Origin: Oryza sativa Japonica Group
Lineage: Eukaryota; Streptophyta; Magnoliopsida; Poales; Poaceae
Assembly: GCF_034140825.1 (NCBI RefSeq)
Contig: NC_089035.1
Coordinates: forward strand, 131,501 to 195,500
DNA: 64,000 bases
Direction: 5' to 3'
The notes under the pieces were generated by a model. The model did not search any database. It saw only the letters and a program-made list of their open reading frames with translations, and was not told where the DNA came from. Shown here in pieces: positions 49,559 through 58,978 of the stretch (the stretch's first letter is position 1; each line of letters begins with the position of its first letter). The position numbers and the translations under genes are program-made.

Positions 49559-49778
49559 CCTCCCTCCTAAAATGTTTAACGCCGTTAATTTTTTTAAAAA
49601 TATTTGACCGTTCGTCTTATTAAAAAAATCAAGTAATTATTATTTCTTTTCCTATCATTTGATTTATTGTTAAATATATTTTTATATATACATATAGTTT
49701 TACATATTTCACAAAAAATTTTAAATAAGACAAACGGTCAAACATGTTTTAAAAAGTCAACGCCGTCCACGAGCGAGT
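49559..49778. mobile_element. Stowaway-like MITE, diverged
   Basis: Arms ACGCCGTTAATTTTTTT...TTTGACCGTTCGTCTTATT and their inverted partner ...AATAAGACAAACGGTCAAAC...GTCAACGCCGT are clear. The outermost CTCCCTCC end is kept only on the left. Boundaries are approximate. Confidence 0.6.
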
Positions 49779-49979
49779 ATTAATCGATTCATCCATCGGC
49801 GGCTGGCTACCGACAAATCAATAACTGATGTAAGATCTATAGACATGCATCCTCCGTATGCAGTACTAGTACGTAGGACCAAATTAAATTGCTTTGCTGC
49901 CCTTGCCCTGCCCGGACTGTCCTATGAACGGAACCAACCTTAATCTCCCGATTACAGTACAAATGGAGTATCCCAATGT

Positions 49980-50248
49980 GGCCGTGTTCAGTTTCAAACT
50001 TTTTTTTTCTTCGAACTTTTTAACATTTCCATCACATCAAATATTTGAAGCCTAATTACGCCATGATTTAACAATGTGGTGTAACAGTAAACATATGCTA
50101 ATGACAGATTAATTAGGTTTAATAGATTTGTTTCGCAGTTTACAGGTGGAATCTGTAATTTGTTTTGTTATTAGTCTACGTTTAATATTTCAAATATGTG
50201 TCCGTATACTTAAAATTTTTTTTTGACACACGACCTAAACACACAGCC
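49980..50248. mobile_element. Probable MITE with GGCCGTGTTCAG ends
   Basis: GGCCGTGTTCAGTTTC at the left and CTAAACACACAGCC at the right form an imperfect inverted repeat. The interior (GATTAATTAGGTTTAATAG...GTAATTTGTTTTGTTATTAG) resembles a common rice MITE. No clean target duplication could be fixed. Confidence 0.5.
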
Positions 50249-50324
50249 TACATTATTAATGTCCTTTCCCGTGTTGCAAACCCCGTTCCATTTCATTCAT
50301 CGACTAATTGATGGAACTTACTTA

Positions 50325-50470
50325 CTCTCTCCGTCTTATATTATAACAACCTATAATTAGATAGAATATTTACATGTTACAAAGATTTTGATTAGAAAAT
50401 TTATTCATATTCATTGTACCATCTAATATCATATTTGATCATAGATTATTATATTATGGGACAGCCGAAG
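50325..50470. mobile_element. Short Stowaway-like MITE, 146 bp
   Basis: CTCTCTCCGTCTTATATTATAA faces TTATATTATGGGACAGCCGAAG, with TA at 50323-50324 and 50471-50472. The ends have diverged, but the inner inverted arms are visible. Confidence 0.65.
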
Positions 50471-50475
50471 TAGTA

Positions 50476-50703
50476 CTCCCTCCCTCCGTTTCAAAATGTT
50501 TGACACCGTTGATTTTTTAGCATATGTTTGACCGTTCGTCTTATTCAAAAACTTTTGTGAAATATGTAAAATTATATGCCTACATCAAAATATATTTAAC
50601 AATGAATCAAATGATAGGAAAAGAATTAATAATTACTTAAATTTTTTGAATAAGACGAACGGTCAAACATGTGCTAAAAAGTCAATGGCGTCAAACATTG
50701 GAG
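50476..50703. mobile_element. Stowaway-like MITE, 228 bp
   Basis: CTCCCTCCCTCCGTTTCAAA at the left; inverted arms TTGACACCGTTGATTTTTTA and TAAAAAGTCAATGGCGTCAA; TA at both flanks. Only 5 bp separate it from the previous MITE. Confidence 0.7.
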
Positions 50704-50805
50704 TACTTATTTTTGTTTTGTTTTGCAGCTTAGCTGTTGTTTTAGTAGAGCATTTGTTGGTTGGTCGTTCCCAGCATTTGTGCATTGCAGGTAGCACAAG
50801 TAGTA

Positions 50806-51043
50806 CAACCTCCGTCTCAAAATAAGTGCAGTCTTGAGTTTCCGCGCTCAACTTTAATAATCCGTCTTATTTGAATTTTTTTTATAATTAGCATTTTTGT
50901 TACTATGAGATAATAAAATATGAATAGTACTGTACTCATGACTTATATTTTTAATTTTTTTAAAAAATTTTCAAATAAGATGAACGATTAAAATTGGACG
51001 CGGAAAATCATGGCTGCACTTATTTTTGTTACGGAGGGAGCAG
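50806..51043. mobile_element. Stowaway-like MITE, about 238 bp
   Basis: CCTCCGTCTCAAAATAAGTG faces CACTTATTTTTGTTACGGAG. Internal arms around CCGTCTTATTTGAA and TTCAAATAAGATGAACG also pair. The end positions are good to a few bases. Confidence 0.7.
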
Positions 51044-51224
51044 TAGAGTACAGGCAGGGCAGGGAAGGGCGTTGGTGGTTCATCTCCTCTCCTCTGCTTG
51101 TGGCGCGCTCATTGAATATTGATGCTGCTGCATGCTACCTGTATTTCTGTACTACTATCTACGACTACCCCCATTAACAAACTAAAATGACAGCTCCGCA
51201 CTGCCCCAACATCATTTTCTTGTA

Positions 51225-51458
51225 CTCCATACGTCTCATAATATAATTTTGAGTTTTTACTTTGTAATGTTTGACCACTCGTCTTATTCAAATTTTTCTT
51301 TATAAATATAAAAAACGAAAAGTTGTGCTTAAAGTACGTAGATGACAAATTAAGTCACAAATAAAATAAATAATAATTTTAAAATTTTTTGAATAAGACG
51401 AGTGGTCAAATGTTATAAGCAAAAACTCAAAATCTCTTATATTATGGAACGGAGGGAG
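51225..51458. mobile_element. Stowaway-type MITE, 234 bp
   Basis: CTCCATACGTCTCATAATAT at the left and ATATTATGGAACGGAGGGAG at the right with TA flanks. It ends 90 bp before the start codon of the NPF transporter, so it lies in the promoter or leader of that gene. It is an inverted relative of 49083-49320. Confidence 0.88.
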
Positions 51459-51547
51459 TAGTATTCAATTCAGATCAGTTGATTTGAGCCGCCGTCGACG
51501 ATCCGGCCGGCCGCTTGCTTCTTCCATATTGATCGAGGAGACATCAC

Positions 51548-53368
51548 ATGGATCATCATCCAATTCCAGCAGATGAGAATGAGATGACTAGTACTAGTCC
51601 CCAGATGCAGATGAGGAGAAACAAGCTCTCCTCCCACTTCCAAGGAGATATCGATGATGATGGTGGTGTTGGTGTTGTGGACATCCGGGGGTCGCCGATG
51701 GGGTCGGCGGAGCTGGCGCGCACCGGCGGGTGGGTGGCGGCGGTCTTCATCTTCGGGAACGAGATGGCGGAGAGGATGGCCTACTACGGCCTGTCCCTCA
51801 ACATGGTCATCTTCATGTTCAACGTCATGCACCGCCCCTTCGCCGCCTCCGCCAACGCCGTGAACAACTTCCTCGGCATCTCCCAGGCCTCCTCCCTCCT
51901 CGGCGGCTTCCTCGCCGACGCCTACCTCGGGCGCTACTGGACCATCGCCGCCTTCACCACCCTCTATCTCCTGGGCCTCGTGGCCCTCACCCTCTGCGCC
52001 ACCATGCCCGCCCTCCAGGCCCCGGGCCAGGACGAGTGCGACGGCTTCGCCAAGCTGCTGGGCAAGTGCCAGCAGCCGCACCCCTGGCAGATGGCCTACC
52101 TCTACGCCGCGCTCTACACCACCGCCTTGGGCGCCGCCGGGATCCGCCCCTGCGTCTCCTCCTTCGGGGCGGACCAGTTCGAGGAGCGGAGCCCGGTGCT
52201 GGACCGCTTCTTCAACCTCTTCTACCTGGCCGTCACCGTGGGCGCCATCGCGGCCTTCACGCTGCTGGTGTACGTGCAGAGGAACCACGGGTGGGCGGCG
52301 GCGTTCGGGGCGCTGGCGCTGGCCATGGCCGCATCCAACGCGCTCTTCTTCATGGGGACGCCGCTGTACCGCCACCGCGTGCCGGGGGGAAGCCCGCTGA
52401 CGAGGGTGGCGCAGGTGCTAGTGGCGGCCTACAGGAAGCGTCACATCAAGCACACCACGGAACTGTTGTACGAGGTGGGCGGGGCCAAGTCGGCGGTGCG
52501 CGGGAGCGGCAAGATCGAGCACACGGAGGAGCTGAGGTGGCTGGACAAGGCGGCGGTGAGGGTGGAGGGCCAAGAAGAAATCAATAACCCATGGCGTCTT
52601 TGCACTGTGACCCAGGTGGAGGAGGTGAAGATCCTGGTGCGGCTGGCGCCGGTGTCGGCGTGCACGGTGATGCTGAGCGTGGTGCTGACGGAGTTCCTGA
52701 CGCTGTCGGTGCAGCAGGCGTACACCCTCAACACCAGGGGCCTCCCCGTGGCGTGCATGCCCGTCTTCCCCTGCCTCGCCATCCTCCTCCTCCTCGCCCT
52801 CTACTACAGGGCCTTCGCCCCGCTCGCCCGCCGCCTCACCGGCCACCCGCACGGCGCCTCCCAGCTGCAGCGCCTCGGCCTCGGCCTCCTCCTCTCCACC
52901 CTCTCCGTCGCTTGGGCTGGCCTCTTCGAGCGCTACCGCCGCGCCTACGCCATCCGCCATGGCTTCCTCCCGCTCTTCCTCACTCCCATGCCGGGCCTCA
53001 GCGCCTACTGGCTCCTCATCCAGTACTGCCTCATCGGTCTCGCCGAGGTCTTCTGCCTCGTCGCCCTCCTCGAGTTCCTCTACCAGGAGGCCCCCGACGC
53101 CATGCGCAGCCTCGCCTCCGCCTACGCCGCCCTCGCCGGCGGCCTTGGCTGCTTCTTAGCCACCGCCATCAACACCGCCGTCGACTCCATCACCGGCGAC
53201 ATCGACGCCGGACGCCCCTCCTGGCTCGCGCAGAACATCAACGTCGGCAAGTTCGACTACTTCTACTGGCTCCTCGCCGTGCTCAGCACCATCAACCTCA
53301 TCGTCTTCATCTACTTCGCCAAAGCCTACAAGTACAGGATCAAGCCCCCCACCACCCCACATAACTAG
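51548..53368 (+). CDS. NRT1/PTR family (NPF) proton-coupled transporter
   Basis: One uninterrupted frame of 606 residues. Residues 72-76 are EMAER, the ExxER proton-coupling motif in the first membrane helix. The family phrases NNFLGISQASSLLGGFLADAYLGRYWTIA and GIRPCVSSFGADQF follow, then a long hydrophilic central loop (about 290-360, KRHIKHTTELLYEVGG...) and six more membrane segments ending YFAKAYKYRIK. NPF proteins carry nitrate, peptides, hormones or glucosinolates in symport with protons, and the substrate cannot be read off. From memory it is closest to the NPF6.1-type group, which I hold only loosely. Most plant NPF genes have introns and this one shows none. GC content is very high compared with the MITE-filled upstream region. 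The start follows GACATCAC and is the first Met. Confidence 0.9.
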   Translation: MDHHPIPADENEMTSTSPQMQMRRNKLSSHFQGDIDDDGGVGVVDIRGSPMGSAELARTGGWVAAVFIFGNEMAERMAYYGLSLNMVIFMFNVMHRPFAASANAVNNFLGISQASSLLGGFLADAYLGRYWTIAAFTTLYLLGLVALTLCATMPALQAPGQDECDGFAKLLGKCQQPHPWQMAYLYAALYTTALGAAGIRPCVSSFGADQFEERSPVLDRFFNLFYLAVTVGAIAAFTLLVYVQRNHGWAAAFGALALAMAASNALFFMGTPLYRHRVPGGSPLTRVAQVLVAAYRKRHIKHTTELLYEVGGAKSAVRGSGKIEHTEELRWLDKAAVRVEGQEEINNPWRLCTVTQVEEVKILVRLAPVSACTVMLSVVLTEFLTLSVQQAYTLNTRGLPVACMPVFPCLAILLLLALYYRAFAPLARRLTGHPHGASQLQRLGLGLLLSTLSVAWAGLFERYRRAYAIRHGFLPLFLTPMPGLSAYWLLIQYCLIGLAEVFCLVALLEFLYQEAPDAMRSLASAYAALAGGLGCFLATAINTAVDSITGDIDAGRPSWLAQNINVGKFDYFYWLLAVLSTINLIVFIYFAKAYKYRIKPPTTPHN

Positions 53369-54430
53369 TTCATAGTATTTCTACACCACTACAGTCTAGT
53401 ACTAGTAGTATCTGCTAAGTGACATTATATTGATCAATCAAACAAATTAAGGGCATCCAATATCTTCTTTTTTATTGATCTACTCCTACATAGTGCTACC
53501 TAAACTATTGGAGTACGCCGATGAGTTTTGCAGCATATGGCACACGCTAGCTTCAAGCGTGGTAATGATATATTTATCAACCCTGCTATACGTACGACTC
53601 CTCCGTCCGACCAGTGTGTACGACTGGAACGGCTGAGCACGTCGCTACGCGCAGCTTCTGCCTGAATTTCGTCAAGCTAAATCCAAAGCTTGCTATCTTA
53701 ATATTCTGTTTTTCGCGCATATACACACACAAAAAAAAGTACAGTGACATCAAAAACCATAAAGCACGAAGTATACTGTACTGTCCAATCATTGCATAAA
53801 AATAAACATGCTAATGTCTTGTTTAATCTGTCGATTGAAATTAGACTTAGCATTTCGAAGCGAAGGGCCAACAAGTTTGTAGGTTCTGCACGCCTACAGC
53901 CCACGAAGATCGACGTTCCGCACGTTAACGTTGCTGCGTACTCCGTAGTCGGACAAAAGTCGGACGATCCAGTCGTGTGTGTAGCATTTTCGTATATTTA
54001 TGCTATATCAACTTTGCAATTGCAGTTCCTCATAATTGCATTATTACTTGTAAAGATAATAATGAGGAGGCACTTTTCCACAAATCAGGTAAGCTAATTA
54101 AAAAGTAATCCAGACTTAGACATTTTTTGATTTTTTTATCTTGCAACTGTAACTGCGGCAATTCGTAGATACTTGATGTATAAATTATTCTGAGTATACT
54201 CTGTTCAGCGATTCCTAGTTATTATTAGCTGTATATTGTCAGTGGGAGGCTAGCTCTTGCCCTTTTATTATGATGGGAATATATATCCGTTAATCAGCTA
54301 AAGTCATTAGCAGAAGGTTCTGGCGCTTTAGGTCTTGCTGTTACAGAACGTACGGACACTTGGCTGCTGATCGAAGCATGTCGATCGTGATGTTGCGTAG
54401 TATCCGATCGATCAGGTATAAGGAAATTTA
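53369..54430. other. 3' flank of the NPF gene, no gene seen
   Basis: Starts with the likely 3' UTR. An open frame at 53744-54097 on the plus strand has no domain and ordinary AT-rich composition, so it is not called. No complete mobile element was recognised. Confidence 0.4.
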
Positions 54431-54466
54431 TTGTGTTTATTCCGAATTTTAGTTAGTTTTAAATTC

Positions 54467-54720
54467 ATATATGGACTCTATACGCTACTTCTAATATTCC
54501 TTATTTTTTAATTTCGAATTTCTATTTTTTTTCTTAATTGTATCTCTATATGGACTCTATACTCTACTTCTAATACTCCTTACTTTTAATTCCGAATTTC
54601 AGTTATTTCCTAATTGTATTTCTATATGGACTCTAGTCTCCTATTCTAATATTCCTTATTTTTTAATTCCGAATTTTAGTTATTTCTAAATTGTATTTCT
54701 ATATGAACTCTGCCTTTTCT
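54467..54720 (+). repeat. ~77-bp tandem repeat, 3-4 copies
   Basis: CTATATGGACTCTA recurs near 54468, 54546, 54622 and (as CTATATGAACTCT) 54699. Each is followed by TACTTCTAATATTCCTTA and then AATTCCGAATTT-like sequence. The unit is about 77-80 bp and the copies are moderately diverged. Confidence 0.8.
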
Positions 54721-54979
54721 TTTTCTCTGATTAATGTGAGAATTTCTAGGCCATGAGGGCGAACGTGGAGGCTCTTTTTCTATTTCTTTAATAATATAAT
54801 AGATAGATAGATTTCTATACTTAATTTCAAGATGAAAAATAAACCATGGCATAAAAGTCTTGACCACAAAAAACACTAGAGATCGAGATGGTCGACTAGC
54901 ACCATGAATATGCACCGAATCCCGTCCTAAACCGTCCCTCTTTCACCAATTAATTAGTACTAAATATGCGGCCAGGAAA

Positions 54980-55019
54980 GTTGAGATGGCCGAGTTGGTC
55001 CAAGGCGCCAGATTAAGGT

Positions 55020-55052
<33 letters not shown>

Positions 55053-55060
55053 TCTTAACA
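54980..55060 (+). tRNA. tRNA-Leu (anticodon AAG)
   Basis: The acceptor arms GTTGAGA and TCTTAAC pair. The anticodon arm is CCAGA-TTAAGGT-TCTGG, with AAG in positions 34-36, reading CUU. The T arm GTGGG-TTCAAAT-CCCAC is complete. A long variable arm (TCCGAAAGGGC region) marks it as a class II tRNA. No CCA is encoded, and a T-run (TTTTTTT from about 55065) follows as a Pol III terminator, so it is a nuclear gene and not an organelle insertion. No intron. Confidence 0.93.
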
Positions 55061-55168
55061 TCCCCTTTTTTTGGGTTTTCTAGTAGTCTACTAGGTCAAG
55101 TATCACAATAATAATAATGTACTTACTACTTTACTTAATTAGATAAAGAGTTCATCGTATTTCACCAA

Positions 55169-55250
55169 GTGGTCGTGCCGGAGTGGTTATCGGGCATGAC
55201 TAGAAATCATGTGGGCTCTGCCCGCGCAGGTTCGAATCCTGCCGACCACG
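55169..55250 (+). tRNA. tRNA-Ser (anticodon AGA)
   Basis: The acceptor arms GTGGTCG and CGACCAC pair. The anticodon arm is CATGA-CTAGAAA-TCATG with AGA, reading UCU. The long variable arm (TGGGCTCTGCCCG) is class II. The T arm is GCAGG-TTCGAAT-CCTGC. TTTT follows directly as terminator. It lies 109 bp after the Leu tRNA on the same strand, and each has its own internal promoter boxes. Confidence 0.93.
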
Positions 55251-55399
55251 TTTTCCTTTTTCGGTTCCTCCAATCTCAGACTGTAGATTGAACTTGGGGA
55301 CCCCAGCTGATTTAGTTGCATTTTGCCCTTCTATTTGAAATTGGCATGCTTCATTAATCACAAAAAAACTTCAACTCAAATACCTGTTGATCTGTGTGT

Positions 55400-55525
55400 G
55401 TGGGGGGGGGGGGGGGGGGGTCGGACTTTTTTTTTTAAACAGACGAAGGAAACATATCTTTTATATATATACTTACTTAAAAAATAAGATATGTTTCCTT
55501 CGTCTGTTAAAAAAAAAAGTCCGAC
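55400..55525. repeat. G20 tract plus near-perfect 41-bp inverted repeat (hairpin)
   Basis: About 19 consecutive G at 55402-55420 run into GTCGGAC followed by a T-run. The arm 55420-55460 (ending GAAGGAAACATATCTT) is repeated inverted at 55485-55525 with one base of length difference, around a short AT-rich loop. The arms would form a long stem in RNA or cruciform DNA. It may be a small foldback element, but no target duplication was seen. Confidence 0.85.
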
Positions 55526-55529
55526 TCCC

Positions 55530-56400
55530 TCTCAGGTCCGACTCCCATCAAAACAAAATAAATAGCGAAAAAAAGTTTGAGTCCGAGATCCCAGGCACAT
55601 TCCTCTCAGTTTCAATCTATACCGTGATATCCCATACATCTTGGTGAAAAAAATTGATGAGCCAGATTGAAGATCATTCTATTTTTATATGATTTTAATT
55701 TTTGGGTTTGTACTTTTCTATCTAAGTCCCTATAATTTTTATATTTACATTTGAGTCCCTATAATCTTGCAATAAGATACTTGAGGTCTTTTTTTAAGAA
55801 AAAATAATAAAAGGGAGAGAACAAGGGTATAAAGGTGCATAAAAAGAAAAAGAAAAACTACAAAAAAGAAAGGGAAAAAAGAAAAAAAAAGAAAAACAAT
55901 AACAATAAAATTTTGTTTCCCTTAAGTGGCGAAAAAAAACCGTAGATCCGATTCCTATAAAAGGCAAAAAAAAAAGTGGTGAAAAATAAAGGCCAGATCC
56001 GATTCCTTTAAAAACGGAAAAATAAAGTCTGATTCCTATAAAGGCGAAAAAATCTGAAAAAACATCTAAAAAAATTCTCCCTAAGAAAGTGGAGAAAAAA
56101 ATGGTTCGTAAAAAAATGCACGCGAGAAAAAAATGGAAAGGGCGAAACAGATTTCGATTTCTAATCAGTATATATCTCTTCTCTATCTCTAATCTAATCT
56201 AACTATTTAAAAAAAGAAAATGCACGAGAAAAATAAAAACGGTTCAAAAAAATACGTGAGAAAAAAGCGCAAAAAAATGCTAAAAAGGTTTTCCATCTTC
56301 CATTAAAAAAACGTGCAAGAAATATTATTTCCATCGTCGGTAAATTTTTTAAAAAAACATGCAAGGAAAAAAATGTAAGAAAAAATGCGCCATTTCTAAA
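55530..56400. other. A-rich low-complexity region
   Basis: Dominated by GAAAAA and CGAAAAAA runs, with short recurrent phrases (CCGATTCCTATAAA at 55939 and similar near 55990 and 56027). No open frame, RNA gene or element boundary is supported. Confidence 0.5.
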
Positions 56401-56439
56401 AAATTATTGGGTTAAAGTCTCACATGCTAACCATATTTG

Positions 56440-57250
56440 TTACTGCACAAAAGTAGAAGTGTTACCACATAATAGGTGCATGTTACCACTTCCAAGTAGT
56501 TATGTTACTGCACGATAATCGTAGTTTTACTATGTCAGTTTTACGAGATGAAAATCGAATAGGTGGGCTATAGGTAAAGTCTGTAGGTGGCTTTTAGTGA
56601 GGTCTGATTGATGTACGAGTGTTTTGAACAATTTTATACATTTGGTAAAACCATGTTACTGCATGTATATACCCATGTTACTGCAAATTACATATTCTGT
56701 TACTGCATATGGAGTGCTAAAGTTCAAAATGCCAATATTTGAAAAGCAATATCTCACAAGATATGTATTATTTTTAAAACCGTTTTCACAATGATGCTAT
56801 AGTGTTACTGCATGTGGAGGATATATGGGTTAATGTCTCACATGCTAAATATATTTGTTACAACACAAAAGTGGAGTGTTACTGCAAATGTAGGTACACG
56901 TTACCACATGTTTATGCAGTAACACTATCCAAAAAAAAAGCAGTAAAACACAATTACTGCACTCTTACAGTAACAATGCGGTGGGATTGTAGTAACGTGC
57001 AACTGACAGTAGTAACAAGTAATGCTATAGCATTACTACTTGTGAAGAGTCAAATTCTAAAAAAGCCAAGATTTGAAGAACAATATCTCTCACGTGATGT
57101 ACTATTTTTTAAAATAGTTTGCACCATGATGCTAGAAAAAAAGCGCTTATCAAAAGTAGATCCATCATGACTATATTTTAACATTATTTAAGTGCTGTTA
57201 CTACACATAAGACGTAGTGTTACTGCACGTTGACTGTCGCGTTACTGCAC
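56440..57250. repeat. Cluster of GTTACTGCA motifs
   Basis: GTTACTGCA or close variants (GTTACCACA) occur about thirteen times on the plus strand between 56440 and 57245, with about four inverted copies (GCAGTAAC-like) near 56917-56995. A phrase, GGGTTAAxGTCTCACATGCTAA, is present twice (56410, 56827), so part of the region is a ~420-bp duplication. The block ends near GACTGACGTG...TTTGACCG at 57310-57350. It probably comes from an old DNA transposon's subterminal region, family unknown. Confidence 0.6.
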
Positions 57251-57409
57251 CGTTCCGCGAGACAGAGCTGAGAAGAGGTGGGTGGTGAGAGGAGTTAGCA
57301 GGTGGTTTGACCGCGGTTTGACTGACGTGAGATGCCTTTGACCGACCTTTGACTGATGTGGGAGATGGGTTTAGCCCTCGAGAGAGGGGGTATAGAATAG
57401 CTATTCTAT

Positions 57410-58978
57410 GAGTAAATCCCTTGTATACCCATGAAAACTTGCCCAATCTCCTCTATACCCCTCAATTTTACTCGATCCTCTCTGTACCCCTGAATTTTCG
57501 CTTTGATCCCTTCCATGCCCCTCCCGTTAGGTTTTCTTCATTTCCCAGTTATGTGTAATTGCAAATGTCGATAATACCCTTGTAGATGGAGGAGCAACAG
57601 CAGGTACTAGGTAGATTGAAAAAAAATTAAAAAATGTTGACTGCACAGTATGTGTATTTATGAGACTAATAATGAGTTTAGAACTTTTATTGTGGTATTG
57701 GAAAAAATGCAATACATGAAACTTTTCGTTTTGAAAAAAATAATAGGGTTGGAAAATCAAAAAAATTCCTCAGTACAAAATTTTGGTACAGTCAACAGGA
57801 AGCGGAACTTATTGCGGACAAAGGAGAAAATCCATTGCAAAAAATTTGGAGCATCTATACAAAAATATTAGCACCATTAATAGCAGGAAGGAAATGAAAA
57901 GAGTATCCATATAGAAATTTGTGAAACAAAATAATCCGGATCAGTAAGAGCATCAAGAGCATACATCATCAATCAAAACAGTAGCAACCATACAAAGCAC
58001 TTTATCAATTTTATTTTCATCATCCATACAGAGCACTTCATATCAATCTCATTTCCATCATCCATACAGGACAGTTCATATCATACTCAATAGTGTAGGA
58101 ACCAAACCAACTTTGCACTCCATACACAAATGTTGCAAATGACAAATCAAGTTAACTGGGCAGTACATCATGATTATAATGTCATAAGATCCATAACAGT
58201 ACATCACTGCATCATGAGAAGGGGATGGTGGCCTCAACTGTTTCGCTTACCGACACCAATGAACAACCCACTCCTCTGAACAAGAAATCAATCACTCATC
58301 AACTGCAAATGTTAAATACGCAAGAAGAAATTTACATTGCTGCTACTCGTACGCGGTGTTGGGTCGCGCAACGATGATAGGGTGGTGGACTTTGGCTGCA
58401 CGACGGCAGGACGTTGGACAGCGGCGCCCGCGACGGGAGGGCGGCCGGCGGTGGCCTACTGCGCGACGGGACGGGTGGTGGCCGGTGGCGCCCCACCGCG
58501 CGACTGGAGGGCGGGGGCCGGCGGTGCCCCTACCGCGCGACGGGAGGATGGGGGCCGGCGGCGCCCCACCGCGCGACGGGAGAGCCTTGGACGCCGGTGC
58601 ACGCGATGGGAGGCCGGTGGCCGGCGGCGCGCTCAACGGGAGGGCGGTGGCCGGCGGCGTGCGCGACAGGAGGGCGGTGGCTGGCGGCGGCGCTCGCGAT
58701 TGGAGACCGGCGGCGCGGCCTGCGCGTGGAGAGGATAGGGGAGAAGAGAAGGTACTGGATCTATTTAGCTAGGGTTCACACTGCCAGGGGTATTTTGGTA
58801 TTTTTTGAAAATACTGACAATGTAACACACAGGTTACGTTACAAATCAAACGGAAACCTAACGGGAGGGGTATAGAAGGGATCAAAGCGAAAATTTGGGG
58901 GTACAGAGGGGATCGAGTAAAATTGGGAGGTATAGAGGAGATTAGGGAAGTTTTCATAGGTACACAAGGGATTTACTC
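57410..58978. mobile_element. Mutator-like element (MULE), non-autonomous, 1569 bp
   Basis: The long terminal inverted repeats, about 125 bp each (57410-57535 and 58853-58978), begin GAGTAAATCCCTTGT at both ends and share TTTCGCTTTGATCCCTTC and CCCCTCCCGTTAGG further in. A perfect 9-bp direct repeat CTATTCTAT flanks it (57401-57409, 58979-58987). Nine-base target copies and long inverted ends define MULEs. It has no transposase. The interior has an AT-rich part (57540-58330) and a GC-rich part (58335-58740) with repeats of a GCGCGACGGGAGG phrase, resembling Pack-MULE cargo. Confidence 0.9.
58335..58740 (+). repeat. GC-rich minisatellite inside the MULE
   Basis: About seven imperfect copies of a ~42-48-bp unit built on GCGCGACGGGAGG...GGCCGGCGGCGCC. 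All three frames are open for 130-150 codons because of the base composition. The predicted strings (Arg/Gly/Ala/Pro) show no domain, so it is not called as a gene. Confidence 0.7.

Noticed and set aside
51470-52375. 301-codon open frame on the minus strand across the start of the NPF gene
   Set aside because: It is the antisense shadow of a very GC-rich coding region, with low-complexity Gly/Glu/Val/His composition and no domain.
51730-52587. 285-codon second plus-strand frame inside the NPF gene
   Set aside because: Off-frame translation of the real gene giving Arg/Pro/His strings; the NPF frame has clear family motifs.
54980-55250. The tRNA pair as an inserted plastid fragment
   Set aside because: Plastid tRNA-Leu and tRNA-Ser have other anticodons and sequences, and the T-run terminators and lack of flanking plastid sequence fit nuclear Pol III genes.
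56440-57250. GTTACTGCA cluster as a CRISPR array
   Set aside because: Motifs are short, irregularly spaced and in both orientations, and this is plant nuclear DNA.
58337-58875. Three overlapping 130-150-codon frames inside the MULE
   Set aside because: Opened by the tandem GC-rich repeat; all three frames are open at once, which argues against a real gene.
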